A stretch of 64,000 nt of DNA from Paenibacillus sinopodophylli (GTDB lineage Bacteria > Bacillota > Bacilli > Paenibacillales > Paenibacillaceae): contig NZ_VDBO01000001.1 of NCBI RefSeq assembly GCF_005930355.1, positions 1,729,403 to 1,793,402 on the forward strand, read 5' to 3'. How positions within the stretch are numbered: the first letter of the stretch is position 1; the number at the start of each line of letters is the position of its first letter. Of the stretch, positions 26,820-35,203 are shown piece by piece. The position numbers were made by a program, and so were the translations under genes. The notes under the pieces were generated by a model. That model was not told the DNA's origin. It made no database searches and saw nothing but the letters and a program-made list of their open reading frames with translations.

Positions 26820-27794
26820 TTATTCAAAAACCGCGTCTGGCGTAAGTGTAACAAAGCTCCCGGAGGATTCGATCTGCCCAGTAGCCTCCAAATAGTCATC
26901 GACGATTCCACTAGTGTCAGCTGTGCTGGATAACAGCCAGTCCGTATAAAGCTCACCGAATTTCTCGTAGAACCAATCGGATGTATATTCACTAAATGTT
27001 CCAAACATCGTATAAATTTCTTTCACCGTATTTTGTCTCTTTTTACCGCTGTCATCGATCCATGTAATTTTTTTGTTCAAATCTATCTTCTGAATATCTT
27101 TCACCTGAGTAGATACTATTGTACCGTTAATCTTATAATAAATCTCCAGCTTTCCTTCGTACTTATGACCTTTCAGAAGCTGCCAGCCTTTCATCGAGCC
27201 TGTTGCTGCCACATGATACATTTTCCCGGTGCTGGTGCTCGTAGGCTTAGGAATTTCAAATGAAATATTTTTAGGAACCTCTCCAATGTATACAGTCGAG
27301 GTAGGAACATGTACGTTCACCCCATAACCTAGCATTTGAGCAACAACTCTCATTGGAGCGTATGTACTCCCCTTGAAAACAATATTATCTGATGAGAGCT
27401 TCTTGCCATTCACTTTGATAGCTACTTCATTCAGAGCCAAATTGATCTTCACCTTCCTCGGCTTCTCCAGTGTAACGGAAGACTTCGCAGGCGCAGTTGT
27501 GCTCCAAGTGGACAGAATTGAAGCTGGTACCTCCCCTTCGGGTACAGTTCCGATGTATATCGTTTTCGTCTCTTTATAGAAATTAACAGGCAGTTTCATC
27601 ATCTCAGCTACCGCACGAATCGTTACATAGGTCGTATTATTATACAAAAGATTATTATTCGCTACATCTACATTGTTTACTTTTACTTTAAACTTGTTGA
27701 TTTCAACCTCAGCACTTTTCGTTTGTGCTGCGAACACATTCGTTTGAAAGAGCAGAATGAATGCGCAGATGAAAATCAGCATTTTTTTGGACAT
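26820..27794 (-). CDS. Secreted protein with two copper-amine-oxidase-like stalk domains
   Basis: 324 residues. Signal peptide MSKKMLIFICAFILLFQ..VFAA. Two Cu_amine_oxidN1-type stalk repeats follow: about 30-95 (NNTTYVTIRAVAEMMKLPV, TIYIG) and about 115-180 (KGSTYAPMRVVAQMLGYGV, TVYIG). The C-terminal 140 residues are unique (YHVAATGSMKGWQLLKGHKY, GELYTDWLLSSTA). These domains are cell-surface stalks in Paenibacillaceae, not oxidases. AAGGAG precedes the ATG. Function of the tip domain unknown. Confidence 0.8.
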   Translation of the reverse strand: MSKKMLIFICAFILLFQTNVFAAQTKSAEVEINKFKVKVNNVDVANNNLLYNNTTYVTIRAVAEMMKLPVNFYKETKTIYIGTVPEGEVPASILSTWSTTAPAKSSVTLEKPRKVKINLALNEVAIKVNGKKLSSDNIVFKGSTYAPMRVVAQMLGYGVNVHVPTSTVYIGEVPKNISFEIPKPTSTSTGKMYHVAATGSMKGWQLLKGHKYEGKLEIYYKINGTIVSTQVKDIQKIDLNKKITWIDDSGKKRQNTVKEIYTMFGTFSEYTSDWFYEKFGELYTDWLLSSTADTSGIVDDYLEATGQIESSGSFVTLTPDAVFE

Positions 27795-28141
27795 ATGGAC
27801 AGCTCCTTGGATATATTTTCTATCAGTATATCACAAGTCCTAATTTGGTAGATATATACAGATGAAAGTTTATACGTCCCTAGACCTACTTTGTCGATTA
27901 ATGATGAGAATGAAATAGTATTCTACGATTATAAAAGTTCAACTCATGTTTTTCGGATAGAATCCACCGCGTGACTGGTTCTTCCGATCGCTTTTGTTTC
28001 CAGTTTTCTTTATCCTATAGCTAAATTAGAAAAACCAAAACTTCCACTTGGAAGGAATTTGAAGTGATCACTGTCGAATAAGTAAAAGAATAGAATCATA
28101 GATCGAAATCGCTTCAAACCACCTGGAAGGAGTGATCCTAC
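27795..28141. other. Divergent intergenic region
   Basis: A 347-base AT-rich gap between divergent genes. It contains a 10-bp palindrome AGTGATCACT (28063-28072) upstream of the AraC gene and a related GGAAGGAGTGATC at the ribosome site, but no clear promoter pair or RNA element. Confidence 0.35.
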
Positions 28142-29032
28142 TTGCAGTTCCTGAGAACGGACATACGTCAGCCGTTACAATTTATTTCAGCAGGACATTT
28201 GCATTCGCTTCGCTCTTGGACGCATTCACGCCGCAGGATCGACAGCTATGAAATTATTGTTGGCGTCAAGGGAACGCAATATATACAGCAGCAGAACGAA
28301 TGTTTTGAAGTCGGACCGGGAAACATGCTGCTTCTGCTGCCAGGTGAAACTCACTTCGGCTACCAGCCGAGCGAGGGCGAGCTTACATTTTATTGGGTAC
28401 ATTTCCTATGTCCCGAGAATGCGCGAATTTGTGGAGAGGACGAGTGGCTCGAGGATAGAAGTCGATGGGAAGCCGAAGAGCAGCTGGCTGCTATTAACGA
28501 ATACGCCTATTTGCCTCTATTTTTCCAATGCGGCCATCCAGATAAAATTGATATCCTGTTCCACCAGCTCCAGCATCTTGCCAATTCTAAGCTTATTCAT
28601 TACTCCGCACTGCACTATCGGATGACTTCATTGTTTCTAGAGCTCGCCGAGCAGGCGGAATCGGGCCATGCACTCGGCGCACCCATACCGCCTGATCCGC
28701 TAGTAGCCGAAATCGTAGAATGGATTCGCATCCATACGGCAGAGCCGCTTACGGCTTCCATTATCGCTGACAAATACGGTTACAATCGGGACTATCTGTC
28801 CAGACAGTTCAAGCGCTTTTTGGGTAGAAATCTTCATGAATATATTTTGGCACAAAAAATGTTCAAAGCGAAGTCGCTGCTGGCTGGAACCAAGCGCACC
28901 GTGAAACAAATTGCGCATGATGTCGGCATTCCGGACGAGAAATATTTTATTCGCCTATTTCGCAAACACGAGCATCTTACGCCAACGGGCTATCGGAACG
29001 CTTACTACCTCAAGCATATGAACGTCGAATAA
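28142..29032 (+). CDS. AraC-family regulator next to the hydroxyproline genes
   Basis: 296 residues from a TTG preceded by AAGGAG. Cupin N-terminal domain (YEIIVGVKGTQYIQQQNE, PGNMLLLLPGETHFGYQP) and C-terminal HTH pair (IADKYGYNRDYLSRQFKRFLG, VGIPDEKYFIRLFRKHEHLTPTGYR). It converges on the hydroxyproline operon with only four bases between stops. Its target is not evident. Confidence 0.82.
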   Translation: MQFLRTDIRQPLQFISAGHLHSLRSWTHSRRRIDSYEIIVGVKGTQYIQQQNECFEVGPGNMLLLLPGETHFGYQPSEGELTFYWVHFLCPENARICGEDEWLEDRSRWEAEEQLAAINEYAYLPLFFQCGHPDKIDILFHQLQHLANSKLIHYSALHYRMTSLFLELAEQAESGHALGAPIPPDPLVAEIVEWIRIHTAEPLTASIIADKYGYNRDYLSRQFKRFLGRNLHEYILAQKMFKAKSLLAGTKRTVKQIAHDVGIPDEKYFIRLFRKHEHLTPTGYRNAYYLKHMNVE

Positions 29033-29036
29033 ATGG

Positions 29037-29903
29037 TCATCTCAATAGAAAACCTTCCCCAAGCGCATCCTGCGGATCAAGAATGAATTCGCACGAAGCG
29101 ATCAGTCTAGCGCTGGCGGTCAAAGTCCAGACTAATTCCTCATTGCCGTACCCAATATGGTCAGCAGACAAGACTATGCATTCGACTGCTCCGCCCGCAA
29201 GTCCGATGAAGCGATGGGGGACATCGACATTCGCCCCCTCCGCGCGCAGCTTAGAGAGCATCGCTCCAATCGCAATCCTGTTCGGAGCGCGAAACAAGCA
29301 ACCATCGCGGCCCATCGCGGCGAGTACCCATTCACTGCCGTCGCGCTCCTCTGCAAGCAATGCGGCTCCTCCACCGTCTTCGCAGCTTCCCATATACTGC
29401 TCAATCTCATACGCATTATGGGGTTGAAGCGACAATCCGACATCTGAAGCGCGAACAACCGTGTAAGCATCAAGCTCGGACAATAGCAGCCGGCAAACGG
29501 CAGATCGTCGTTTTTCCTCATCTACTGAACCAACCGCAATCGATCCGCTCTCTGTCTCAAACATGATTCCAGCGGTATTTGCCAGCAACCCGGATTCCGT
29601 CAAAGCCCAAGCAGCGCCCAGCGCATCCATTCCATCCACTAGGCATGGACCTGCCGAATCGAATATCATCAAGCCGTAATCGCCTATTCGCGATGATGTA
29701 ACAACACCGATACGCATCGCAGTATGCCCTCTCGGTTCGTGCTGCAGCCAGCGTAGTGCCGAACGTTCCCCTTCCCATAGTCGCAACGCTTTTCCCGAGA
29801 GTGACTCTACCTCACGGTGCTCCGGAGCATCGAACAGAACACGAAGCGGCCAGCCAGCGACATGGACATCCAGCGATTTGGCTATTCTACTAAATTTCAT
29901 AAG
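29037..29903 (-). CDS. Catalytically degenerate proline racemase/hydroxyproline epimerase paralogue
   Basis: 288 residues from the ATG at 29903, which follows GAGGAG. It shares the epimerase scaffold with its upstream neighbour: SLDVHVAGWPLRVLF for the THTGGNPTRTI start, LRWLQHEPRGHTAM for the EPRGH motif, AWALTESGLL after the first active-site loop. The catalytic first Cys loop (MCGH) reads LVDGM here (Asp 89 in place of Cys) and the second loop (DRSPCGTG) is absent. So it should not epimerise. It lies 15 bases behind the active epimerase gene and is probably co-expressed; a structural, regulatory or sensing role is possible. Confidence 0.72.
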   Translation of the reverse strand, partial: LMKFSRIAKSLDVHVAGWPLRVLFDAPEHREVESLSGKALRLWEGERSALRWLQHEPRGHTAMRIGVVTSSRIGDYGLMIFDSAGPCLVDGMDALGAAWALTESGLLANTAGIMFETESGSIAVGSVDEEKRRSAVCRLLLSELDAYTVVRASDVGLSLQPHNAYEIEQYMGSCEDGGGAALLAEERDGSEWVLAAMGRDGCLFRAPNRIAIGAMLSKLRAEGANVDVPHRFIGLAGGAVECIVLSADHIGYGNEELVWTLTASARLIASCEFILDPQDALGEGFLLR

Positions 29904-29917
29904 TGCGCCATCTCCTC

Positions 29918-30937
29918 TCAGTGGTCGTTTGGAGGTACGAACAGAAAACCTTCGTTCAACGGGTCTGCCGGATTGGAATAAAACGTATGCATGCCCATTA
30001 TCCGCGCAGTTCCGGCAATTTCGGTAACGACGGCTGGCTGCATGCCAATCATCGTCTGCTCCACCACCTTGCCTCTGAACAGCGAGCCAACGATACTTTC
30101 GTATACGAACGTCTCGCGGATACCGATCTTGCCCTGCGCGAACATCGCTGCCAGCTTTGCCGATGTGCCCGTGCCGCAAGGCGAGCGGTCGATGCCTCCT
30201 GGAGGCACGACGACCGCATTGCGCAAATCGGCCGCCGGATGGCGGGCATCGCCGTAGAACTCAACATGCGTTACCCCTCGTATAAACGGAGATACCGGAT
30301 GCTCGACGACCAAGCTTTTATTGATCGCATGCCTGATCTGAACAGCTTGCCGCACGATTGCTGCCGCATTCGAGGGCTCAAGCTGCAAGCTTATTGTACG
30401 GGCATCTATGATCGCGAAGAAATTGCCGCCGTAAGCAATCTCGTATGCCACGTCTCCGAGCCCCGGAACATTAACACTGCCCACGCTATGCAGAAATGAT
30501 GGAATATTACGGAAAGCCACTTGAATAGCGGTTCCTTCCTTAACCATCACCTCCGCACGAACAAGACCAGCTGGGGTATCCAGCTTAATCACCGTGACTG
30601 GCTCCTCTACCGGAACAAGTCCGCATTCAACCAAAGCGGTACAAAACCCGATCGTATCATGTCCGCACATCGGCAAGTAGCCGCCTGTTTCGATATAAAT
30701 AACACCAACGTCCGCTTCTTCATGGCATGGCGGCACGAGGCAAACACCAGACATCACCTCATGCCCGCGTGGTTCGTTCATCAGCAGACGCCGAATGCCG
30801 TCATGATTTTGTTTCATATCAAACATCTTTTCCGCCATTGTAACTCCCTCAAGCTTAGGCATGCCGCTTATAATGGTTCGTGTCGGATTGCCTCCTGTAT
30901 GCGTGTCAATCGTGCGAAACACCTGATTTGCGTTCAT
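29918..30937 (-). CDS. 4-hydroxyproline 2-epimerase / proline racemase family enzyme
   Basis: 339 residues. Converts trans-4-hydroxy-L-proline to cis-4-hydroxy-D-proline, the first step of bacterial hydroxyproline breakdown. Both catalytic cysteines are visible: Cys 91 in GGYLPMCGHDTIG and Cys 254 in DRSPCGTGTSAK; the Cys/Cys pair argues against trans-3-hydroxyproline dehydratase, which has Thr at the second site. Other family segments: IDTHTGGNPTR, LLMNEPRGH, LNEGFLF near the end. The ATG at 30937 follows AAGGGG and overlaps the end of the upstream oxidase gene by 32 bases. Hydroxyproline rather than proline is inferred from the neighbouring genes. Confidence 0.88.
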   Translation of the reverse strand: MNANQVFRTIDTHTGGNPTRTIISGMPKLEGVTMAEKMFDMKQNHDGIRRLLMNEPRGHEVMSGVCLVPPCHEEADVGVIYIETGGYLPMCGHDTIGFCTALVECGLVPVEEPVTVIKLDTPAGLVRAEVMVKEGTAIQVAFRNIPSFLHSVGSVNVPGLGDVAYEIAYGGNFFAIIDARTISLQLEPSNAAAIVRQAVQIRHAINKSLVVEHPVSPFIRGVTHVEFYGDARHPAADLRNAVVVPPGGIDRSPCGTGTSAKLAAMFAQGKIGIRETFVYESIVGSLFRGKVVEQTMIGMQPAVVTEIAGTARIMGMHTFYSNPADPLNEGFLFVPPNDH

Positions 30938-32126
30938 ATCCGCTATCCCCTTCTTTCTTATGGAATCGACTGAATCGGAGCGGTTCCGCCGGAATGCATG
31001 TCGCCATGGCACCCGTAAGCAGCTCCGCCATCAGCTTTCCGGTTACAGCAGCCAGGCTGATGCCGTCTCCTTCGTGTCCCGCCGCAATATAGAAGCCCGG
31101 CAAGTCTTCCACTTCGGATACAATTGGCAAATGATCGGGCGTCCAAGGACGCAAGCCCGTATATGTCCGGATGATTTGAAAATCGGACAAGGCAGGATAA
31201 AAGCGGAGCAGCCGTCTAGCCATGCAGGCAATGACATCCGGCTTTACTTCCGTATCGAAACCGACAAACTCCCGGCTGGATCCAATTAGAAAGTTCTGGC
31301 TTTCAGTGGGCTCAAAAACAAGAGCCACGCCGTATTGTTCAGTCAAGCGATCGACTTGACGAGAGCCGCCGAATTTGGACATCAAATAGCCGAACTCCAT
31401 CACCTTGCGCCTACCCACAGGCTGCTGCCTAGATGCGACAATGAGATGGCCTTTGCGCGGAACAATCGGAATGTCTATTCCAACCATTCCCCCAATTGTT
31501 GGCGCCCAGCAGCCAGCTGCGTTGACAACCTTTTCCGCGACCCATGTGCCTCGGTCCGTCTCAACGGCATAACCTTTCCCGCTTAGTTTAGTCACGTTCT
31601 GTACCGTTGTACCCAAACAGATTTCCGCCCCAAGCCGTCTCGCTCCGCCCGAGAGTGAATAGGTTAGCAAATATGGATTCACTGTCGAGTCAGAGCTGCA
31701 TTCCAGTCCACCGGGAAGATCATCAGCGAAATAGCGTGACTCCTGACGTATGTCGTAACGGTCGAGCATTCGAAACGGCAGTCCTAGCCCCGCTTGCCGC
31801 TCTACCCAGCTTCTCGCCGCTTCCATTTCCAATTCCGTCTCACACACGAACACACTGCCGGGAGCCCGGTATTCGAATGACTGCTCCAGCTCTCGTGTCA
31901 GCTCTGCTACAATGCGCTGACTTTCAATCGACATGAGGCTGTCAAAGCCAGGCTCCTTATCGATAACGAGAATATTCCCGTCGCATCGCGACGATGTACC
32001 TTGCGCAATCTCACCGCGTTCAAGCATGGCGACGGACAATCCAGTCTTAGCCGCAAAATAAGACACGGACGCGCCAATAATGCCGCCACCCAACACCAGC
32101 ACGTCTGCATGCCGTTTAACGGTCAT
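30906..32126 (-). CDS. DadA/sarcosine-oxidase-type FAD subunit, likely D-hydroxyproline dehydrogenase
   Basis: 406 residues. Rossmann FAD motif ADVLVLGGGIIGASVSYFAAKTG at the N-terminus, GTSSRCDGN, VVNAAGCWAP and the C-terminal TGLRPWTPDHLPIV...IAAGHEGDGISLAAVTGKL of the DAO family. With the ferredoxin-like, BFD-like and second flavoprotein subunits at 34587-36411 it should form an HcnABC/LhpB-type membrane-linked dehydrogenase that oxidises cis-4-hydroxy-D-proline to pyrroline-4-hydroxy-2-carboxylate. ATG at 32126 chosen for its AGGTGA site. First gene of the operon with the epimerase and its degenerate copy. Confidence 0.82.
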   Translation of the reverse strand: MTVKRHADVLVLGGGIIGASVSYFAAKTGLSVAMLERGEIAQGTSSRCDGNILVIDKEPGFDSLMSIESQRIVAELTRELEQSFEYRAPGSVFVCETELEMEAARSWVERQAGLGLPFRMLDRYDIRQESRYFADDLPGGLECSSDSTVNPYLLTYSLSGGARRLGAEICLGTTVQNVTKLSGKGYAVETDRGTWVAEKVVNAAGCWAPTIGGMVGIDIPIVPRKGHLIVASRQQPVGRRKVMEFGYLMSKFGGSRQVDRLTEQYGVALVFEPTESQNFLIGSSREFVGFDTEVKPDVIACMARRLLRFYPALSDFQIIRTYTGLRPWTPDHLPIVSEVEDLPGFYIAAGHEGDGISLAAVTGKLMAELLTGAMATCIPAEPLRFSRFHKKEGDSGYERKSGVSHD

Positions 32127-32151
32127 AAGCTTCACCTGCCCATACATATAT

Positions 32152-32193
32152 TTACACTTTTGATTTACAGTGTAATAATTAAGATACACTTTT
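32152..32193. promoter_or_regulatory. Candidate operator repeats between the oxidase and the sigma-54 activator
   Basis: TTACACT (32152-32158) and AGTGTAA (32169-32175) form a perfect 7-bp inverted repeat with a 10-base spacer, and TACACTTTT recurs directly at 32153 and 32185. The pair lies in the 84-base gap between divergent starts at 32126 and 32211. The heptamer TTACACT recurs at 34506 beside the sigma-54 promoter. Confidence 0.45.
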
Positions 32194-32210
32194 CAAGGGA
32201 GGGTCCATCG

Positions 32211-33221
32211 TTGCAGCCAACAGCTTCCGAGCATCATCAGTCCGATCCATTCCATAATCTGATCGGGGAATGTGCAGCATTGCTCACTGTTATTGAGACA
32301 GCCCGCAAGCTCGCGCATACTACTGCTACCATAACGCTCACGGGAGAAACGGGGGTCGGCAAAGAAGTGTTCGCAAGGGGCATTCATGCGCTTCGTGAAG
32401 CGGCTGGCTCCCCGTTCGTCGCGGTCAATTGCGGCGCCTTGATGGCCAGCCTAGCCGAGAGCGAGCTGTTCGGCTATGAGAAAGGCGCGTTCTCGGGAGC
32501 TGACCCACGCGGCAAACCCGGTAAAATCGAGCTCGCTCGAGGCGGCACGCTGTTTCTGGACGAAATCGGTGAACTGCCGCTTGATTTGCAAACGAAGCTG
32601 CTGCGTATGCTCGAGGACCGCGAATATTATCCGGTCGGCGGTACACGCACTCTCCACTCAAACTGCCGCTTCATCGCCGCAACAAATCGTGATCTGAACC
32701 AGCTTGTAGCACAAGGAAAGTTCAGGGAGGATCTGTATTACAGGCTAAGCGTGATAGAGCTGGACATCCCACCCCTGCGGCACCGTTCCGAGGACATTCC
32801 ACTTCTCGCCGTAACGTTCGCGAGACAGTTCGGATACACCAAGCCACTAGACAATGGACTGCAAGCTCTGCTTATTAAGCATCCATGGCCTGGCAATGTC
32901 CGCGAGCTCCGCAATGCAATCGAGCGTTTATGCGTGTTGTCCGCAGGCGAATCACTGAATAATGAGCATCTTCCTCCAGCAGTGCTGCGCAGCGCTGGCC
33001 AGTGGTCGCCCCTCTCCGAGCAGCAAGCTGGGCAAGGCCCTCCTTTGCCAAGGCAAGGTGCTTTATCAGATTGGCTGGGAAATTATGAACGCCGTTTTAT
33101 CCAGTCAGCACTCAAGGAAACGAACGGCAACAAGCAGGCAGCCGCTCAGCTTCTCGGCATCTCGCGGATGACACTCTATAAGCGGATTAGCACCTTGTTT
33201 GGCAATGATTCTCTGAATTAA
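32211..33221 (+). CDS. Sigma-54-dependent activator without a sensory domain
   Basis: 336 residues from a TTG with GGGAGGG upstream. Almost the whole protein is the AAA+ domain: Walker A GETGVGKE, the sigma-54 contact loop GAFSGA (consensus GAFTGA, Ser for Thr), Walker [24 protein letters not shown], and [16 protein letters not shown] Fis-type HTH closes it ([20 protein letters not shown]). Only about 17 residues precede the AAA+ fold, so there is no PAS, GAF or receiver domain; in this it resembles PspF. It probably activates the two -24/-12 promoters at 34378 and 34528. How it senses substrate is not evident. Confidence 0.88.
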   Translation: MQPTASEHHQSDPFHNLIGECAALLTVIETARKLAHTTATITLTGETGVGKEVFARGIHALREAAGSPFVAVNCGALMASLAESELFGYEKGAFSGADPRGKPGKIELARGGTLFLDEIGELPLDLQTKLLRMLEDREYYPVGGTRTLHSNCRFIAATNRDLNQLVAQGKFREDLYYRLSVIELDIPPLRHRSEDIPLLAVTFARQFGYTKPLDNGLQALLIKHPWPGNVRELRNAIERLCVLSAGESLNNEHLPPAVLRSAGQWSPLSEQQAGQGPPLPRQGALSDWLGNYERRFIQSALKETNGNKQAAAQLLGISRMTLYKRISTLFGNDSLN

Positions 33222-34312
33222 AGACGTCTTAATTGCTTAGAAAAACCAGTTAACTGCTCTACGAAGCCATTCTCATTTACATACAGATCATCTTCAATCC
33301 GAATCCCGCCGACACCGGGGATGTAAATGCCCGGCTCGATTGTGATCAGCAGGCCGGTCGTGACAAGCTGTTCATTCCAGCCGTGTACGAAAGGCGGCTC
33401 ATGGATTTCTGTGCCGAGACCGTGGCCTACGCGGTGGGGAAAGTAGTCTCCGTAGCCACAACTTCGAATCCACGACCTTGCCGCTTCGTCAACCGACGCC
33501 AGCGGCGCACCCGTCTGCAGTGCTGCAATCGCCCGCCGATTGGCCTCCAACACCGTTTCGTGAATTTTCTCTTGCTCCGCTGTCCCTTGACCGACAAGGA
33601 ACGTTCGCGTCATATCCGATAAGTAGCCTTCATGAATCACCCCCATATCGACGAGCAGAATATCACCCTCGACAATTGCGTAATCTCCGGTTTCCCCATG
33701 GGGCAGGGCAGAACGCTTGCCCCCCAGCACGGTCGTCTTGAATGCAGAACCAGTCCCTCCTGCCTGCACAATCTGCCTGTCAATTTCCTCGGCCAACTCT
33801 CTCTCCTTCATCCCTCGGCGAAAGTGGCCTAATGCCGCTTCGAGAGCAGTGTCAGCGAAACCTGCCGCCGTTTTCACGAGGTCTGCCTCTGCCCGCGTCT
33901 TGCGGCCGCGTATCTGTCCAACAACTTCGCCAATATCGACAAACTCCGTATTCGGCCATAGCTCAGCCAGTTGTTCAGCTGTTTTCCACGTCAGCGCGTC
34001 TTTTTCGACACCGCAGCACTTAGGCTCCCCGCCGCAAGCTTCCCTCAATGCTTCAGTCGCTGGCCTGCCGTCCGGTATGGGCACCAGCCTGTCAATTCCT
34101 TGCACTGCACCTGCCTTCGTTTCATCCAATTGCGGAACAAACAATGTCGTTGTTCCATCCGCCTTTATCCATAGCGCCATGAATCGTTCCATCGGATCCG
34201 ATCGGAATCCCGTCAAATAAGCGATTGACGCCGGCGATATGACGAGTGCTGCCTCGATAGCCCTTTTCGCAAGCTTTTCCTGCAGCACATTCCTTCTGTT
34301 TCTGTACAACAT
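33218..34312 (-). CDS. M24-family Xaa-Pro peptidase (first copy)
   Basis: 364 residues. Creatinase/prolidase N-terminal domain (SPASIAYLTGFRSDPMERFM) then the pita-bread domain with the five metal ligands: Asp in VDMGVIHEGYLSD, second Asp in SDMTRTF, His in HRVGHGLGTEIHE, Glu in TIEPGIYIP, Glu in IRIEDDLYV. It would cleave dipeptides or N-terminal residues before Pro or hydroxyproline. The ATG at 34312 lies 11 bases past AGGAGGGAGG; a TTG at 34318 is an alternative. Its end overlaps the activator gene by four bases on the opposite strand. A sigma-54 promoter lies upstream. Confidence 0.85.
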   Translation of the reverse strand: MLYRNRRNVLQEKLAKRAIEAALVISPASIAYLTGFRSDPMERFMALWIKADGTTTLFVPQLDETKAGAVQGIDRLVPIPDGRPATEALREACGGEPKCCGVEKDALTWKTAEQLAELWPNTEFVDIGEVVGQIRGRKTRAEADLVKTAAGFADTALEAALGHFRRGMKERELAEEIDRQIVQAGGTGSAFKTTVLGGKRSALPHGETGDYAIVEGDILLVDMGVIHEGYLSDMTRTFLVGQGTAEQEKIHETVLEANRRAIAALQTGAPLASVDEAARSWIRSCGYGDYFPHRVGHGLGTEIHEPPFVHGWNEQLVTTGLLITIEPGIYIPGVGGIRIEDDLYVNENGFVEQLTGFSKQLRRL

Positions 34313-34377
34313 AAACAAAATAGCCTCCCTCCTTATTAAGCAGTTTGGGACAGCAACGTCCCCGTCATCATTAGCAC

Positions 34378-34393
34378 TGCAAAAACGATGCCA
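34378..34393 (-). promoter_or_regulatory. Sigma-54 (-24/-12) promoter of the M24 peptidase gene
   Basis: On the minus strand TGGCATCGTTTTTGCA: GG and GC are separated by exactly ten bases, matching TGGCAC-N5-TTGCA except for one position. It lies about 66 bases upstream of the peptidase start and faces away from the next promoter. Confidence 0.8.
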
Positions 34394-34395
34394 CG

Positions 34396-34410
34396 CGCAA
34401 CCCGATTGCG
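34396..34410. promoter_or_regulatory. Short inverted repeat, possible activator site
   Basis: CGCAA-CCCGA-TTGCG lies between the two divergent sigma-54 promoters. It is a possible upstream activating sequence, but the arms are only five bases. Confidence 0.3.
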
Positions 34411-34527
34411 AAATTTTGTTTGAACCTCCTGGATTAACGCAAGAGCTTTATGAATGAAACTTTAAATAGCTGCTGGAAGATGGTACATGCTCTTTATTTG
34501 TGAAATTACACTTGTGGTCGTTTCGGA

Positions 34528-34543
34528 TGGCATGAAATTTGCA
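34528..34543 (+). promoter_or_regulatory. Sigma-54 (-24/-12) promoter of the dehydrogenase subunit operon
   Basis: TGGCATGAAATTTGCA has GG-N10-GC spacing and the full TTTGCA -12 element. The GC lies about 44 bases upstream of the first start codon at 34587. A TTACACT heptamer sits 16 bases upstream. Confidence 0.85.
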
Positions 34544-34586
34544 GGTTCTTAGAGTAGCAATTCCGAATCACAAGGAGGCCGTTAAT

Positions 34587-34853
34587 ATGAAAGATGCGTC
34601 GATAATCGTTTGCAGATGCGAAGAGGTCACGTTGGAGCAAATTCATGAAGCCATACGTCAGCATGCCTGCTCTGCGCGTGAGACTAAGCTGCGCACGCGT
34701 GCCGGTATGGGAATATGCGGCGGTCGAACATGCCGGCCGCTGCTGGACCGCTTAACGATGCCGTCAGAAGGTGACTCTCTCACCGATTTCCCGCTGAAGG
34801 TTCAGCCTCCCGTTCGTCCTGTATCTTTCGCCGAATGGGGGCAATCGTCATGA
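34587..34853 (+). CDS. BFD-type [2Fe-2S] small subunit
   Basis: 88 residues. Cys 9, Cys 11, Cys 44 and Cys 49 form the CxC...CxxxxC cluster motif of bacterioferritin-associated-ferredoxin domains (VCRCEEV, GICGGRTCRPLL). In many HcnB/OoxA-type dehydrogenases this domain is the C-terminus of the large flavoprotein; here it is a separate gene. The ATG at 34587 has AGGAGG eight bases upstream. Its stop overlaps the next start (ATGA), so the subunits are made together. Confidence 0.82.
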   Translation: MKDASIIVCRCEEVTLEQIHEAIRQHACSARETKLRTRAGMGICGGRTCRPLLDRLTMPSEGDSLTDFPLKVQPPVRPVSFAEWGQSS

Positions 34854-35203
34854 GCTACGGTAGAATTGAACATCATCCCGTACTGGGTCCTCTCCCACGC
34901 GCTGCTGCCCTGTCCTTCAGCTTTGACGGAATTGAATATACGGCACGCGAAGGCGATAGCGTCGCCTCCGCACTGCTTGCTGGCGGCGTTCGCACGCTGA
35001 GGCTCCATGAGGAGCACGGTTCGCCTAGAGGTATTTACTGCAACATTGGACACTGCATGGAATGCCGGGTAACGATTGACGGAATATCCAGCGTTCGCGC
35101 CTGTCTAACGCTAGTGAAGGACCGCATGAGCATCCTCTCGGGAACCGTCCTGCCAACGCCGTTCCGGCAGGAAACGAAAACAGAGGGGAGCCCTGACTTA
35201 TGA
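34850..35203 (+). CDS. Ferredoxin-like [2Fe-2S] subunit of the dehydrogenase
   Basis: 117 residues with the plant-type cluster region SPRGIYCNIGHCMECRVTIDG and RACLT, as in HcnA and SoxA-like Fer2_4 subunits. It passes electrons from the FAD subunits. ATGA overlaps link it to the genes on both sides (34850-34853 and 35200-35203). Confidence 0.85.
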   Translation: MSYGRIEHHPVLGPLPRAAALSFSFDGIEYTAREGDSVASALLAGGVRTLRLHEEHGSPRGIYCNIGHCMECRVTIDGISSVRACLTLVKDRMSILSGTVLPTPFRQETKTEGSPDL

